A DNA stretch of 43,389 nt from a bacterium (GCA_003249795.1 QKHZ01000177.1:1-43389), one strand, 5' to 3'; positions 25,013-34,273 are shown, numbered from the stretch's first letter. The notes: generated by a model from the letters alone, not told the origin. Translations and numbers: made by a program.

Positions 25013-26407
25013 ATGACTGCATTATGGGCAATAACACGCAACACACTCCTGATGCTTCTTCGCAGACGCGCACCGCTTGCTCTGGCGATGCTGGTCTTGC
25101 TTGGCGCACCGTTTTTGGGGCTAGCCATTCTTGAGGGCGACAACACCCTCGCGGGCCTTATGCGCCTGACCATCAGCTACAACCTGACCGTGTTCTCAGC
25201 AGCACTCGTGATGTTGACGATCTACGCATCCTGCACCTGCCTTGACTCCGAGTTTTCAGAGAAGCAGATATACCTGCTCGACGTCAAGCCTGTCCCGCGC
25301 TGGATTGTTTTGGCAGGCAAAGCTGCCGGCGTTTTAATCCTGAATGCGTGGCTGCTGCTTGTCGGCGGGGTAATCCTTTACGGCATTTTGATGTATCAGG
25401 CCAAGCCCGTGAAAGGGCGACCCGAACAGCTGTCGGATGCATACCAGCAGATCCTCGTCAGCCGCCAGTCGTACCGCCCCGATCTTCCCAACCTCAGAGA
25501 CGAAGTGCAACGCGAGCAGAAACGGTTGATTCAGGAAAAGCGGATTGACCCGACAGAGTGGGATCAGCAACGCCTTCAGCAACAGATCGCAATGGCTCTG
25601 GACAAGAAGCTGCTGCCGATACCGTTTCAAGGAAACCGTAAATTCATTTTCCACGGGCTTCCTACAGAGAACGATTCTGTAAGCGGGGTTACTCTGCGCT
25701 ACAAGCTCTACGGAGAACGCGAAGGCGAATCGGTAGAATGGCTGCAAACAATGTGGCTGGTGCATGACCCAAGCACCGCCATGGTCCACCAGATCCAGCT
25801 CGTCGCAAAACGCGGAACTACGCGAGAGATCCAAATCCCGGCGTCTGTTATTTCAAAAGAGGGTACGGTTGAGGTTACGCTCGTCAATCTGACAGGACCT
25901 GAAGAAGGAAAGCCTGCCGCCAAAATCAATATTCCGCTCTCTGACGGGCTGGAGCTTCTTGTGCCGAACGGGTCATTTGAACTCAACCTCTTTAAAGCGA
26001 TGTCGCTAATGTGGATTCGTCTGGCGATGCTGGCGACAATCGGAATTTTTGCCAATGCTTTTTTACGCGGACGCGTTGCAGCATTCCTGTTGATCGGGCT
26101 TGCCATCTCAGGCATGGTACACTCTACCGTCAAGTCTGCGCTGATCCCGCCCCGCACGATGATCAACGCCAAGACGCAAGACACGGCTGACGATACCGTC
26201 CGCAATCTGGGCGCGGCATTTCTGGATATGCTTCCGGACTTCAGCGACACCGATCCCCTGCCCGACCTGTCTGTCGGACGACTGATCCGCTGGAGCAAAA
26301 TATTTCATCGAATGATCATGGACATGTTATGCCGCGGTGGTGTTTTTGTTTTGTTCGGTCTGTGGGCATATCGTGTCCGGGAAGTGGGACTGCCGATTTA
26401 TGAATAA
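25013..26407 (+). CDS. ABC transporter permease with large extracytoplasmic domain
   Basis: A 464-residue protein. Three hydrophobic segments near the N-terminus (LALAMLVLLGAPFLGLAI, NLTVFSAALVMLTIYASC and VLILNAWLLLVGGVILYGIL) are followed by a soluble stretch of about 220 residues (about 150-370), probably outside the membrane. A cluster of helices near 375-415 and another near the C-terminus complete it. The phrase LDSEFSEKQIYLLDVKPVPRWIVLAGK is the ABC-2 coupling region, here in the pieces SEFSEKQIYL and VKPVPRWIVLAGK. The start ATG 25013 lies 1 nt after the ATPase stop; the longer frame from 24887 is rejected because it runs through the ATPase. It partners the ATPase at 23842. Confidence 0.85.
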   Translation: MTALWAITRNTLLMLLRRRAPLALAMLVLLGAPFLGLAILEGDNTLAGLMRLTISYNLTVFSAALVMLTIYASCTCLDSEFSEKQIYLLDVKPVPRWIVLAGKAAGVLILNAWLLLVGGVILYGILMYQAKPVKGRPEQLSDAYQQILVSRQSYRPDLPNLRDEVQREQKRLIQEKRIDPTEWDQQRLQQQIAMALDKKLLPIPFQGNRKFIFHGLPTENDSVSGVTLRYKLYGEREGESVEWLQTMWLVHDPSTAMVHQIQLVAKRGTTREIQIPASVISKEGTVEVTLVNLTGPEEGKPAAKINIPLSDGLELLVPNGSFELNLFKAMSLMWIRLAMLATIGIFANAFLRGRVAAFLLIGLAISGMVHSTVKSALIPPRTMINAKTQDTADDTVRNLGAAFLDMLPDFSDTDPLPDLSVGRLIRWSKIFHRMIMDMLCRGGVFVLFGLWAYRVREVGLPIYE

Positions 26408-26446
26408 ACCTGATCTTTTCACACAACTAGATAGCGTGGGGTGCGC

Positions 26447-28216
26447 ATGAAATCCGGACGTGGAATCCGCTTCATCTTTCTTTCCGCTGCGATCATCAGC
26501 CTGTGGGCCGCTGCTCAGTTCGAGCCGCCGGCTACGCGTATGCGGAATGAATACAAGCTGATGAGCCGACCGGCGGAAGAAGGGGTTCCTCCGGAATATA
26601 TACTCACCAACGCGCTACTCGGCGGGTTCCGAGGATTGTTTCTGACCTCGCTCTGGATTCGCGCGCAGGACATGAAAAACGACGGCAAGTTTTTTGAGAT
26701 GGTTGATATCTACAACCTGATCACAAAACTCGAACCGTACTACGCTAACGCTTGGGCATTTCAGGCGTGGGATCTGGCGTTCAACGTTTCTGTCGAGTAC
26801 CAGCAGAATCTGTCTGACCGCGTCTACTGGGTTTTCCGAGGAATGGAGCTTCTGCGCAATCAGGGCATCCCGAAAAATCCGGACGAACCACGTTTGTACT
26901 CGGAACTGGCGTGGATCTTTTTCTTCAAAATCGGCAAGGACATGGATGACGCGTACCTTCTTTACCGTCAGGTACTGGCACGTCAGATGAGCCGGGTCAT
27001 GCTTGGAACCGGCACAAAAGAAGAGTTGTCATTCATCAACAAGATGATTGCACAGTATCCGAGTAAAGAAGCGCTCCTCGCCTCCGCAGAACACGCGCAA
27101 GTGATTCAGACCCTAACAGCCGACGGGTTCGACCCTTTCACGCAGCCGGACAAAGTTTTCACTACCAGCAACCCAGCTGTCGCAGAGTTACACAAAAACG
27201 AAAATACCCGTGCACGCCTGCAGGAAATTGCGGCGTGGGTCGTTGGACAGCGCATCACAAATGAACTCCACATGGATCCGGCCGTTATGCTGGAGCTGAA
27301 TGAACGCTTCGGCAATATCAACTGGATGCTTCCGCAGGCGCATTCACTGTACTGGGGCTGGCTGGGGCAAAAGGCGTGGGATCGCCAGCACCCGGATGAA
27401 ATCACCCTGACGCATGAACGCATGATTTACTTTTCACTGATCATGTTTGCGTATCGTGGACAATCATACAGCAGCCCAACCGGCGCGGTGTACGGCGCTC
27501 CTGACTACAGCTTCATCGACAGCATCTGCAAATACATGGACGAACGGATTGCATTTTATAAAAAAGCACATGACGAAGGCAAGTTCAGCTCGAACCTGAC
27601 TGGCGTAATGTCCGGCTACACAAACTTCCTCCGCAGCGCCGTGTTCAATGCGTATCTGGAAGGCAACCGTGACAAAGCCAAAGAAATCCTTGCGCAACTG
27701 AAAGAGAAATCCGGATTCCCTGAGAACTACTCGATGCCGCTGGATCAATTTATCGAGAAAGAATTTTCCGAATGGATCATGGACATGTCGCGCGATCAGG
27801 CAATCGGAATGGTCGCGCAGTATACGCTCAACGCGTGGCGTGCACTGGCGTCGCAGGATGACAAGGAATACCAGTACCAGCACAACTGGGCCGAATACCT
27901 GCAACGGTACTGTGACAAACGCTGGAACAAAAAAGACAACCCGAACGAAGTGCGAATCGATTACCAGATTCCGCCACTGGAAGACCTTGAAGTCATGACC
28001 GCCATTCAGGTACTGACCGGTGAGGTGCCGCTTGGCCCGTATGACAACCGCGGCATTTTTGCCCAGATTCTGAGCACCAAGCGCCCTGCTCTCTGGAAGC
28101 GGATTGAGCGTGAGTTGCAGCAGCGGATGGCTCAGAACGCTCTCACCCCGACCGGACAGACTGAACAAGGACAAGGCGCGCAGCAATCGGCAAACGAACA
28201 AAACAATCCAAAATAG
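26447..28216 (+). CDS. Membrane-anchored helical-repeat (TPR-like) protein of unknown function
   Basis: A 589-residue protein. One N-terminal helix (FIFLSAAIISLWAAAQF) would leave the rest outside the cytoplasm. The body is aromatic-rich and helical, with phrases such as GGFRGLFLTSLWIRAQDM, KLEPYYANAWAFQAWDLAFN and RLYSELAWIFFFKIG, which look like TPR-type repeats. Tyr and Trp are plentiful. The Gln/Asn-rich C-terminus (QTEQGQGAQQSANEQNN) is probably disordered. I do not know its function; its place as the last gene of the cluster, 39 nt after the permease, suggests an extracytoplasmic partner of the transporter. ATG 26447 is preferred over GTG 26441 (GTGGGG just upstream). Confidence 0.8.
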   Translation: MKSGRGIRFIFLSAAIISLWAAAQFEPPATRMRNEYKLMSRPAEEGVPPEYILTNALLGGFRGLFLTSLWIRAQDMKNDGKFFEMVDIYNLITKLEPYYANAWAFQAWDLAFNVSVEYQQNLSDRVYWVFRGMELLRNQGIPKNPDEPRLYSELAWIFFFKIGKDMDDAYLLYRQVLARQMSRVMLGTGTKEELSFINKMIAQYPSKEALLASAEHAQVIQTLTADGFDPFTQPDKVFTTSNPAVAELHKNENTRARLQEIAAWVVGQRITNELHMDPAVMLELNERFGNINWMLPQAHSLYWGWLGQKAWDRQHPDEITLTHERMIYFSLIMFAYRGQSYSSPTGAVYGAPDYSFIDSICKYMDERIAFYKKAHDEGKFSSNLTGVMSGYTNFLRSAVFNAYLEGNRDKAKEILAQLKEKSGFPENYSMPLDQFIEKEFSEWIMDMSRDQAIGMVAQYTLNAWRALASQDDKEYQYQHNWAEYLQRYCDKRWNKKDNPNEVRIDYQIPPLEDLEVMTAIQVLTGEVPLGPYDNRGIFAQILSTKRPALWKRIERELQQRMAQNALTPTGQTEQGQGAQQSANEQNNPK

Positions 28217-28258
28217 TACTAAAACCAAATGCGCACCGGCAAACGCAGAAAGCGCTCT

Positions 28259-28678
28259 CTAGTTTTGCACACCAAGGACATTAATCTGCACGCGTAACGA
28301 CGCAAGAAAACGCGCCCCCAGTGCGATTAGAGCAACCGAAAGCAGAAACCCGACACCCGCTCCCAGCAAGACCATATAATTTGCGCGAGTTTCATCCGAC
28401 AATATATTGCCTACAATACCACCAACAAACAAACCCACGACCGGCATTCCGAAAAGAAAACCTCCTGCCACCATCGGGTTCGGAGGAATCAGCTCAAGCC
28501 GCAGCGTTGTCCCCACCGGCCAGGAACCGAGAACCGATGCGCAAAATCCATCATCAGCCTGCGAGCACTGTCCGCATCCCATACAGACATGCCCCGTTGC
28601 TTTCTTACAATTATCTGGCAGAATCCGAACAAGGACCCACCCATTACCTTCCTTTTCAACAACACCGTTTCTTTCCAT
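28259..28678 (-). CDS. SoxR-reducing system / RseC-like protein
   Basis: A 139-residue inner-membrane protein of the RseC/MucC family, by pattern. The N-terminal soluble part has a cysteine cluster (CKKATGHVCMGCGQC, and one more Cys in DDGFC) that could bind an Fe-S cluster or act in redox, followed by two helices: MVAGGFLFGMPVVGLFVGGIVG and a stretch from about 100 to 122 (LLGAGVGFLLSVALIALGA). Known relatives modulate the sigma-E pathway or reduce SoxR with Rnf proteins; no rnf or rpoE gene is nearby. ATG 28678 follows GAGG at good spacing, preferable to the GTG at 28684. Confidence 0.8.
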   Translation of the reverse strand: MERNGVVEKEGNGWVLVRILPDNCKKATGHVCMGCGQCSQADDGFCASVLGSWPVGTTLRLELIPPNPMVAGGFLFGMPVVGLFVGGIVGNILSDETRANYMVLLGAGVGFLLSVALIALGARFLASLRVQINVLGVQN

Positions 28679-28760
28679 CCTCACCTCTTTTTTCAGAAAT
28701 AATTAAACCTCTTATTGACATCCGGCCTCCAAGCACCAAGATAAGACTGGAGGCTCTAAC

Positions 28761-29213
28761 ATGGAAACAGAAATCTTTGTCGCTGGTCAAGCCGTTGTTC
28801 TTGTCCCGAAAGAAGAACTGACCCGTAACTCTGCTCCGGAACTTTCAGAACTCGCGATGCACGCAGCAACAACACACGCGACCGTCCTGATCGTATCGAT
28901 GCGTCACCTGTCAACACTTCCCAGCGAAGGCCTGCGTGTACTGATCACCCTGCACGATATGATGAAGGGCAACGGCAAAGCCTTCCGCCTCTGCGAAGGT
29001 TCGGCAGAAATCCGTTATACACTCTCGATCACAAATCTGGAACAGTTTTTCGGATATTCAGACAAATTAGACGCAATCCTTGAAGAGTATAAAACTTCTC
29101 TTTGGGAAATGAGTTCGCTGCCGACGCGGCCCAAGACATCTGCACCGGCAAACAGCGACACCAACACGCCACCGTCACCTGAAGAAACGCAACCGGATCA
29201 GGACTCTGTCTGA
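28761..29213 (+). CDS. STAS domain protein (anti-sigma factor antagonist-like)
   Basis: A 150-residue protein. Residues 1-105 fit a STAS fold: an N-terminal strand pair, LIVSMRHLSTLPSEGLRVL with the Ser where SpoIIAA-type proteins are phosphorylated (normally DSSG; here PSEG), and FRLCEGSAEIRYTLSITNL. The remaining 45 residues are Pro/Thr/Ser-rich and probably disordered. Such proteins bind anti-sigma kinases; no RsbW-like gene is nearby, but an ECF sigma factor lies at 7260. GGAGG precedes the ATG. Its 3' end overlaps the convergent methyltransferase by 16 nt. Confidence 0.85.
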   Translation: METEIFVAGQAVVLVPKEELTRNSAPELSELAMHAATTHATVLIVSMRHLSTLPSEGLRVLITLHDMMKGNGKAFRLCEGSAEIRYTLSITNLEQFFGYSDKLDAILEEYKTSLWEMSSLPTRPKTSAPANSDTNTPPSPEETQPDQDSV

Positions 29214-30454
29214 GACACCGATGACGGATGCGCAATAATCGCAACCGGCTTATCATTGATTTGCGTCAGAAACACCACCCGCGTTTCAGCCCCCTTCCCT
29301 TTTAGCGCAGGACGGAGTTGGTCGAGGTCAACCCGTGAACCTCGTTTCTTCAGGATCACGTCGCCGACGTTTTTCTCTTTCAGATACTTCTTCAGTTTTT
29401 GTTTTGAAAACGGCATCCACGTTTCCACTTCATAGCTCGCCCAGAATGGCGATGCAACAATACTATCTGTACTCAGATAAGCGATCTGCCCGTCAATCCT
29501 CCAAGCCTTATTCTGTACCGCAAGCGTCCTGACAAGGTGCGCGCGGATAACGGCTTTGTCCGGTTCGTGAATCCAACGGCCAAGGGGCAACACCGGCACG
29601 TCATCCTCATCAGGTTCTTTCACCGTAAAAATACTGTGCCCATCAGGAAGTAACGTCGCCCTGCGAACGCCATCGCCGGTCGAAAGGCCGCCGAACCACA
29701 TCACCGCTTCGCGGACTTCATTTTTTACAGAGATGAACTCGATCTCCGCATCGGCAGGAACAAGCGCGTGGTCAATTCCCGGCCCCAGTTTCACGCCCCC
29801 ATTCGGACTAAAATCCCGCCACGCCAAAACCTGAGACAGCGGCGGGCTGCATTCTTCAGGATCAAAAATCCGTTTCTTCTGATTTTGTTTTGCACGCTCT
29901 GCAGATTGCCCGTGATCAGCAGAGACTCTTCTGGCCGGATCAACAAACCATGCGTTTGACTCAAGCGAACGGACGGCATCATGAACATCCTGACAATGCG
30001 TAACAAAACGCTGCCTGCCTCCATACGCGCGCACGTTTTCCGTAGCCATCGCAAGCCGAACCGGATCAAGGTCAACGCCATGCACGCGCCGCGCTTCATT
30101 TTCAGAAAAAGCGGCAAGCCCGATTGCATCTCCACCGATTCCGCAGCAAAGATCAAGAACATTGTCATAAGACTCAAAGCGTCGTGCGCGATATGCGGTC
30201 ACGACATCCGCACTCGCTTGCTCCAACGCGTCCTGCGTGAAATACATGTTTTCAGCTTTTGAAAACTTGGCTTTCGCGCGTTGTCGCAAACGAATTGTCG
30301 TCAGGATCGTATTGACTTGATCGGCAGAAAATGTCTGACGCAACGTTTCACTGGCCTTCATCAATGCAGACGACGACAGATCCAGCGTTGAATATTCAGC
30401 CAGCACCTGTTGTGCTTGCGAAGTAAGCAAAAACGAGAACTCGGATTCCGTCAT
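29198..30454 (-). CDS. Class I SAM-dependent methyltransferase with THUMP-like C-terminal domain
   Basis: A 418-residue enzyme. The Rossmann core is clear: VLDLCCGIGGDAIGLAA (motif I) and GVDLDPVRLAMATENV (motif II), with a motif IV-like WFVDPARRV. The C-terminal part, with VILKKRGSRVDLDQLRPAL, matches the THUMP-like domain found in a group of putative rRNA or tRNA methyltransferases. The N-terminal 90 residues are helical. A nucleic-acid substrate is likely but the modified base is not known. ATG 30454 is chosen; AAGGA is about 13 nt upstream, a long spacing, and an alternative start at 30493 exists. Tail-to-tail overlap with the STAS gene is 16 nt. Confidence 0.85.
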   Translation of the reverse strand: MTESEFSFLLTSQAQQVLAEYSTLDLSSSALMKASETLRQTFSADQVNTILTTIRLRQRAKAKFSKAENMYFTQDALEQASADVVTAYRARRFESYDNVLDLCCGIGGDAIGLAAFSENEARRVHGVDLDPVRLAMATENVRAYGGRQRFVTHCQDVHDAVRSLESNAWFVDPARRVSADHGQSAERAKQNQKKRIFDPEECSPPLSQVLAWRDFSPNGGVKLGPGIDHALVPADAEIEFISVKNEVREAVMWFGGLSTGDGVRRATLLPDGHSIFTVKEPDEDDVPVLPLGRWIHEPDKAVIRAHLVRTLAVQNKAWRIDGQIAYLSTDSIVASPFWASYEVETWMPFSKQKLKKYLKEKNVGDVILKKRGSRVDLDQLRPALKGKGAETRVVFLTQINDKPVAIIAHPSSVSQTES

Positions 30455-30756
30455 CTTGATACAACGTCCTTTATTTCTATCTGCAATAACCACAGCAGTA
30501 TATCAATTCATCCTGAAATAAATATGGACAAATTTGTCATGCAGGACTATTTTATTACAAGAATGTCAGCATCATCGCGTTATCACGTGGGCTCATTTAC
30601 AGAGATATAGATTTATCTTTCCTAACAACCCTTGGAATACCATAGGGAAACAACAAACTGTACCAAAAAGTACCGAACTGGTTTGTCCTTTGCTGCAACC
30701 ATAATGGGTATATCAATGTTTTGATTATTTTGGGGTTCTTTGAAAAGGAGTACACG

Positions 30757-31551
30757 GTGAGGAAAGTAATACAAACAACAAAACGCTTTATGAAAACCTG
30801 TCTGGCATTATCGTTCATGCTTTCACTTTGCGCTTTTTCGGCACATGCTGAAGACGCAGGAAAAGCAACGATTGCGGTCGCAGCCAATTTCACCAAAACA
30901 GCAACGGATCTTGAAAAGAAGTTTGAGGAAAAGACTGGCGCTTCCATTGACCTCGTTTTCGGATCAAGCGGCAAACTCGTTGCCCAGATCGAAAACAAGG
31001 CACCGTTTGATGCATTCTTTTCGGCAGACGCAAAACGCCCGACCGCTCTGGAAACGTCCAAGACGGCTGTGGCCGGTACACGTTTCACCTATGCCATCGG
31101 CCAGCTTGTCCTCTGGAGTCCCAAGGAAGGATATGTTGACGATAAGGGTGAAGTACTGAAAAAAGGAAAATTTGCACACGTTGCAATCGCCAACCCGGCA
31201 ACCGCTCCTTATGGTGCCGCCGCGCAAAAAGTCCTGACCGGTATGGGCCTATGGGATTCATTGCAAGGAAAGATCGTTCAGGGTAACAACATCGGACAGA
31301 CATACCAGTTCGTCGACAGCGGTAACGCCGAACTCGGTTTTGTCGCTCTCTCGCAAGTCACGACCCCAGGCAAAGGAATTTCAGGATCGTACTGGATGAT
31401 CCCCTCGGAATCATATGACGGCATTGTCCAGCAGGCGATTCAACTCACAGAGAATAAAGTCGCAGCAGACTTCCTGAACTACGTGAAAACTGATCCGGAA
31501 GCGATCAAGATCATTGAAAGCTACGGGTATGGTGTACCTGCGTCGAAATAA
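30757..31551 (+). CDS. modA: Molybdate ABC transporter substrate-binding protein
   Basis: Periplasmic molybdate (or tungstate) binding protein, 264 residues. The signal peptide has a basic start (RKVIQTTKRFMK), a hydrophobic core and a likely cut after SAHA. The mature part shows IAVAANFTKTATDLEKKFEE, FGSSGKLVAQIENKAPFDAF and a downstream PATAPYGAAAQ, all typical of ModA ligand loops. GTG 30757 is chosen because AGGAG lies 6 nt upstream. modB follows after 40 nt and modC overlaps modB, forming modABC. No molybdenum-cofactor genes and no recognisable Moco riboswitch are nearby. Confidence 0.95.
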   Translation: MRKVIQTTKRFMKTCLALSFMLSLCAFSAHAEDAGKATIAVAANFTKTATDLEKKFEEKTGASIDLVFGSSGKLVAQIENKAPFDAFFSADAKRPTALETSKTAVAGTRFTYAIGQLVLWSPKEGYVDDKGEVLKKGKFAHVAIANPATAPYGAAAQKVLTGMGLWDSLQGKIVQGNNIGQTYQFVDSGNAELGFVALSQVTTPGKGISGSYWMIPSESYDGIVQQAIQLTENKVAADFLNYVKTDPEAIKIIESYGYGVPASK

Positions 31552-31591
31552 CATTTTACACATATCAAGCATTAAATAGAAAACTGATTTG

Positions 31592-32269
31592 ATGACACCC
31601 GATGACCTGACTGCCTTATGGATTACATTGAAACTCGCAGCGCTCAGCGCACTTTCAGCGCTGGTTCTGGGAGCTTTGATCGGGTGGTGGCTGGCGCGGA
31701 CACACAGCCGTTTCCGCGGGATCTTTGAAGCCGTGCTGTCGTTACCGATGGTTGTGCCGCCGTCAGTTCTCGGTTTTTACCTACTCGTACTACTCGGGCC
31801 CAAAAGTCCGGTCGCGTTTCTCTTTGAGAAGACCGGACTAGGGCCTTTTTCGTTTACATTTACCGGGCTGATTATCGGCTGCACAGTCAGCTCGCTGCCG
31901 TTTGTGATCCGTCCGATTCAGGTCGCTTTTTCTGCCATTAATGACAGAGTCCTTGAAGCTGCTGCCACACTCGGAGCGTCTCCGATCAACCGGTTTTTCA
32001 CCATTGCCCTTCCGCAGGCACGTGCAGGATTAATCACCGCCGCGATCCTCGGATTTGCGCACGCTGCAGGTGCCTTCGGTGTCGTCCTGATGATCGGCGG
32101 CAATATCCCCGGCCAAACCCGTGTACTGTCGGTCGCGATCTATAACCATGTCGAGATGATGGAATACTCACAAGCACACATGCTCTCCGGTATCCTTGTC
32201 GTAATTGCCTTGGTTCTCATGTCTCTGGTGCATCTATTAAACCCGAACAAGCGCAGGAGGCAGGAATGA
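31592..32269 (+). CDS. modB: Molybdate ABC transporter permease
   Basis: Integral membrane subunit of 225 residues with about five helices. ALGASPINRFFTIALPQARAG is the EAA coupling loop (seen as TLGASPINRFFTIALPQAR). The family sequence LPMVVPPSVLGFYLLVLLG is present near residue 50. ATG 31592 is preferred over the TTG at 31589. The modC start overlaps its stop by 4 nt, so the two are translationally coupled. Confidence 0.95.
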   Translation: MTPDDLTALWITLKLAALSALSALVLGALIGWWLARTHSRFRGIFEAVLSLPMVVPPSVLGFYLLVLLGPKSPVAFLFEKTGLGPFSFTFTGLIIGCTVSSLPFVIRPIQVAFSAINDRVLEAAATLGASPINRFFTIALPQARAGLITAAILGFAHAAGAFGVVLMIGGNIPGQTRVLSVAIYNHVEMMEYSQAHMLSGILVVIALVLMSLVHLLNPNKRRRQE

Positions 32270-33399
32270 GTTCAGAATGTAAACTCCGACTTCCGCGCTC
32301 CGGCGGTTTTGTTCTGGAGGCGCAGGTCGATTTACCCTCAGAAGGCGTACTCGGACTTTTCGGCCACTCCGGCTGCGGCAAGACAACCCTGATCCGGTGT
32401 CTGGCTGGACTTGAGCCATCAGCGTGCGGAAAGATTGTCTTCAATGACAATGTCTGGCTGGACTCTGAGAAAAAGATTTTCGTGCCAGCCCATAAACGGG
32501 CAATCGGATACGTGTTTCAGGACGCGGCGTTGTTTGACCACCTGACCGTCTACGACAATCTCATGTATGGCTATAACCGCGCAGGCGGTAGAAAACACAT
32601 CGCAGAGTTCGACCATGTCACGGGGCTGACTGGCGTCACCCCGCTGTTGAAGCGCACGACAATAAACCTCTCAGGTGGAGAACGCCAACGTGTTGCCATG
32701 GCGCGCGCACTCATGAGTGCCCCGCAGTTACTGCTGTATGATGAGCCGCTGGCATCTCTTGACCAATCCAGCAGGCAAGCGATGATGCGGCTGCTGGAGC
32801 GGATCAAGCGGGCGTGGAAAATTCCGGCCGTCTACATTTCCCACTCGGCAGAAGAACTGGCTGCTTTGGCAGACACGGTCACACTGATGGACAACGGCAA
32901 GACCACCACAACCGGTAACGTCTTCCAGATCCTGACCCGACCAGATACCCCTTATGCAAAGTCGGACAACGCCCTGTTTGCGATTCCGGCGACAGTCGAA
33001 AAATATGACGAAGAGCACCACCTCGCCACGCTCTCATGGCTTGGCGGACAGATGCTGCTGCCGCGCCATGCAAAACCCGAAATCGAGAATGTCCGCATTG
33101 TCGCCCACGCGCGCGACGTAAGCCTGACCGAGGAGATGCCCAAGGCCAGCAGTATCCTGAATATTTTCCCCGTCACCGTAACCGGTCGATTTCCTGCAGG
33201 CGAAGCGTTTGAATTGATTCAATTAGCCGCAGGAGAAGCGCCGATCCTTTCCCGCATTACCAAATATTCGGCCGACCGCCTTGATATCCATCCGGGCAAA
33301 AAGCTTTTCGCTCAGCTAAAAACAGCGTCACTGGCAAACGCGACTGTCGATCCGTCCCCGTCAGTCACCGCCCAGCACAACCAGCCCCTGTCAGAATAG
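32266..33399 (+). CDS. modC: Molybdate ABC transporter ATP-binding protein
   Basis: ATPase subunit of the molybdate importer, 377 residues. Walker A GHSGCGKTTLIR (33-44), signature NLSGGERQRVAMARAL, Walker B LLLYDEPLASLD and the switch region YISHSAEELAALAD are all present. The C-terminal region (about 290-360) fits the TOBE/Mop oxyanion-binding domain, so the protein may sense cytoplasmic molybdate. It follows modB with a 4-nt overlap. No terminator is seen after it. Confidence 0.95.
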   Translation: MSSECKLRLPRSGGFVLEAQVDLPSEGVLGLFGHSGCGKTTLIRCLAGLEPSACGKIVFNDNVWLDSEKKIFVPAHKRAIGYVFQDAALFDHLTVYDNLMYGYNRAGGRKHIAEFDHVTGLTGVTPLLKRTTINLSGGERQRVAMARALMSAPQLLLYDEPLASLDQSSRQAMMRLLERIKRAWKIPAVYISHSAEELAALADTVTLMDNGKTTTTGNVFQILTRPDTPYAKSDNALFAIPATVEKYDEEHHLATLSWLGGQMLLPRHAKPEIENVRIVAHARDVSLTEEMPKASSILNIFPVTVTGRFPAGEAFELIQLAAGEAPILSRITKYSADRLDIHPGKKLFAQLKTASLANATVDPSPSVTAQHNQPLSE

Positions 33400-33487
33400 C
33401 TCAATGAAATTGCGTAAAACGGGAAACTGAAATCGCGTCACTCTTTTGTTTCATTGATTCGCATTTCGCGAGTTCTGCGTCAAATCC

Positions 33488-33515
33488 TTTACTTTCGCCA
33501 TAAAGTCGATAAAAT
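33488..33515 (+). promoter_or_regulatory. Promoter of the PHP-domain gene
   Basis: TTTACT at 33488-33493, a 16-nt spacer and TAAAAT at 33510-33515. The start would be near 33522, 27 nt before the ATG. Confidence 0.5.
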
Positions 33516-33548
33516 CCCAGTTGAATCATCAACCTTCAGGGAGACGAT

Positions 33549-34229
33549 ATGATCGATCTGCACACGCATTCCTATCTGTCCGATGGCGCGTTTTGTCCGG
33601 CAGAGCATATCCGCCGCGCAGAATACGCCGGATACCGGATTCTCGGCTTTGCCGACCACGCCGACCTTTCAACACTTCCGACGCTGGTTCCGCAACTGGT
33701 CACCGCCGCGACCCGAGAAAATGAACTGAATAAAATCCGCGTCATCGCAGGTATTGAACTGACGCACGTCCGCCCTGCCCACATCGCAGAAGCCACAAAA
33801 CTCGCACGCAGCCTTGGCGCACAGGTCGTCCTCGTTCATGGCGAAACGCTGGCCGAACCCGTCGACTCCGGCACAAACCGTGCTGCAATCGAAGCGGGTG
33901 TCGATATTCTGGCGCACCCCGGACTCATCACGGAAGAGCTGGCAAAACTAGCGGCGGCTCGCAATGTCATGCTTGAGATTTCAGGCAAAGCCGGACACAG
34001 CTGGACCAACGGCCATGTCGTGGCGATGGCGAGAAAGACAGGCGCGCAACTGATCTTCGGCTCAGACGCCCACGACAACAGCCAGATGCCAAGCCGTGAG
34101 TTTGCACAAAAGCTCTGCAAAGGCGCAGGACTGACGGATGATGAGATCAAACAGATGTTCGAAAATGCGGAACGCTTTGCCTGCCATAAACTGCAGCAGC
34201 GCGAGGCCGACACCACCGCAGACTGGTAA
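33549..34229 (+). CDS. PHP domain phosphoesterase (histidinol-phosphatase-like)
   Basis: A 226-residue metal-dependent phosphoesterase of the PHP family. Metal ligands are seen in order: DLHTHSYLSDG (residues 3-13), GFADHADLS, GIELTHV, VDILAHPG and GSDAHDN. The set matches proteins labelled histidinol-phosphatase domain-containing. No other his gene is near, so the true substrate may be a different phosphoester (for example a nucleotide or sugar phosphate). GGGAG lies before ATG 33549. The unit ends with the terminator at 34274. Confidence 0.88.
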   Translation: MIDLHTHSYLSDGAFCPAEHIRRAEYAGYRILGFADHADLSTLPTLVPQLVTAATRENELNKIRVIAGIELTHVRPAHIAEATKLARSLGAQVVLVHGETLAEPVDSGTNRAAIEAGVDILAHPGLITEELAKLAAARNVMLEISGKAGHSWTNGHVVAMARKTGAQLIFGSDAHDNSQMPSREFAQKLCKGAGLTDDEIKQMFENAERFACHKLQQREADTTADW

Positions 34230-34273
34230 CCCGCCACCGCGAGACAATTACCAACAAAATCTTTCAAGCCAAT

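Noticed and set aside
28715-28720. Perfect TTGACA before the STAS gene
   Set aside because: No acceptable -10 at 16-18 nt; the best candidates would put the transcript start inside the ribosome-binding site.
30494-30756. Molybdenum cofactor riboswitch or ModE site before modA
   Set aside because: I saw AT-rich sequence, a GTACC-AAAAA-GTACC direct repeat and an ATCAA/TTGAT inverted repeat, but no Moco riboswitch core and no clear ModE consensus or promoter.
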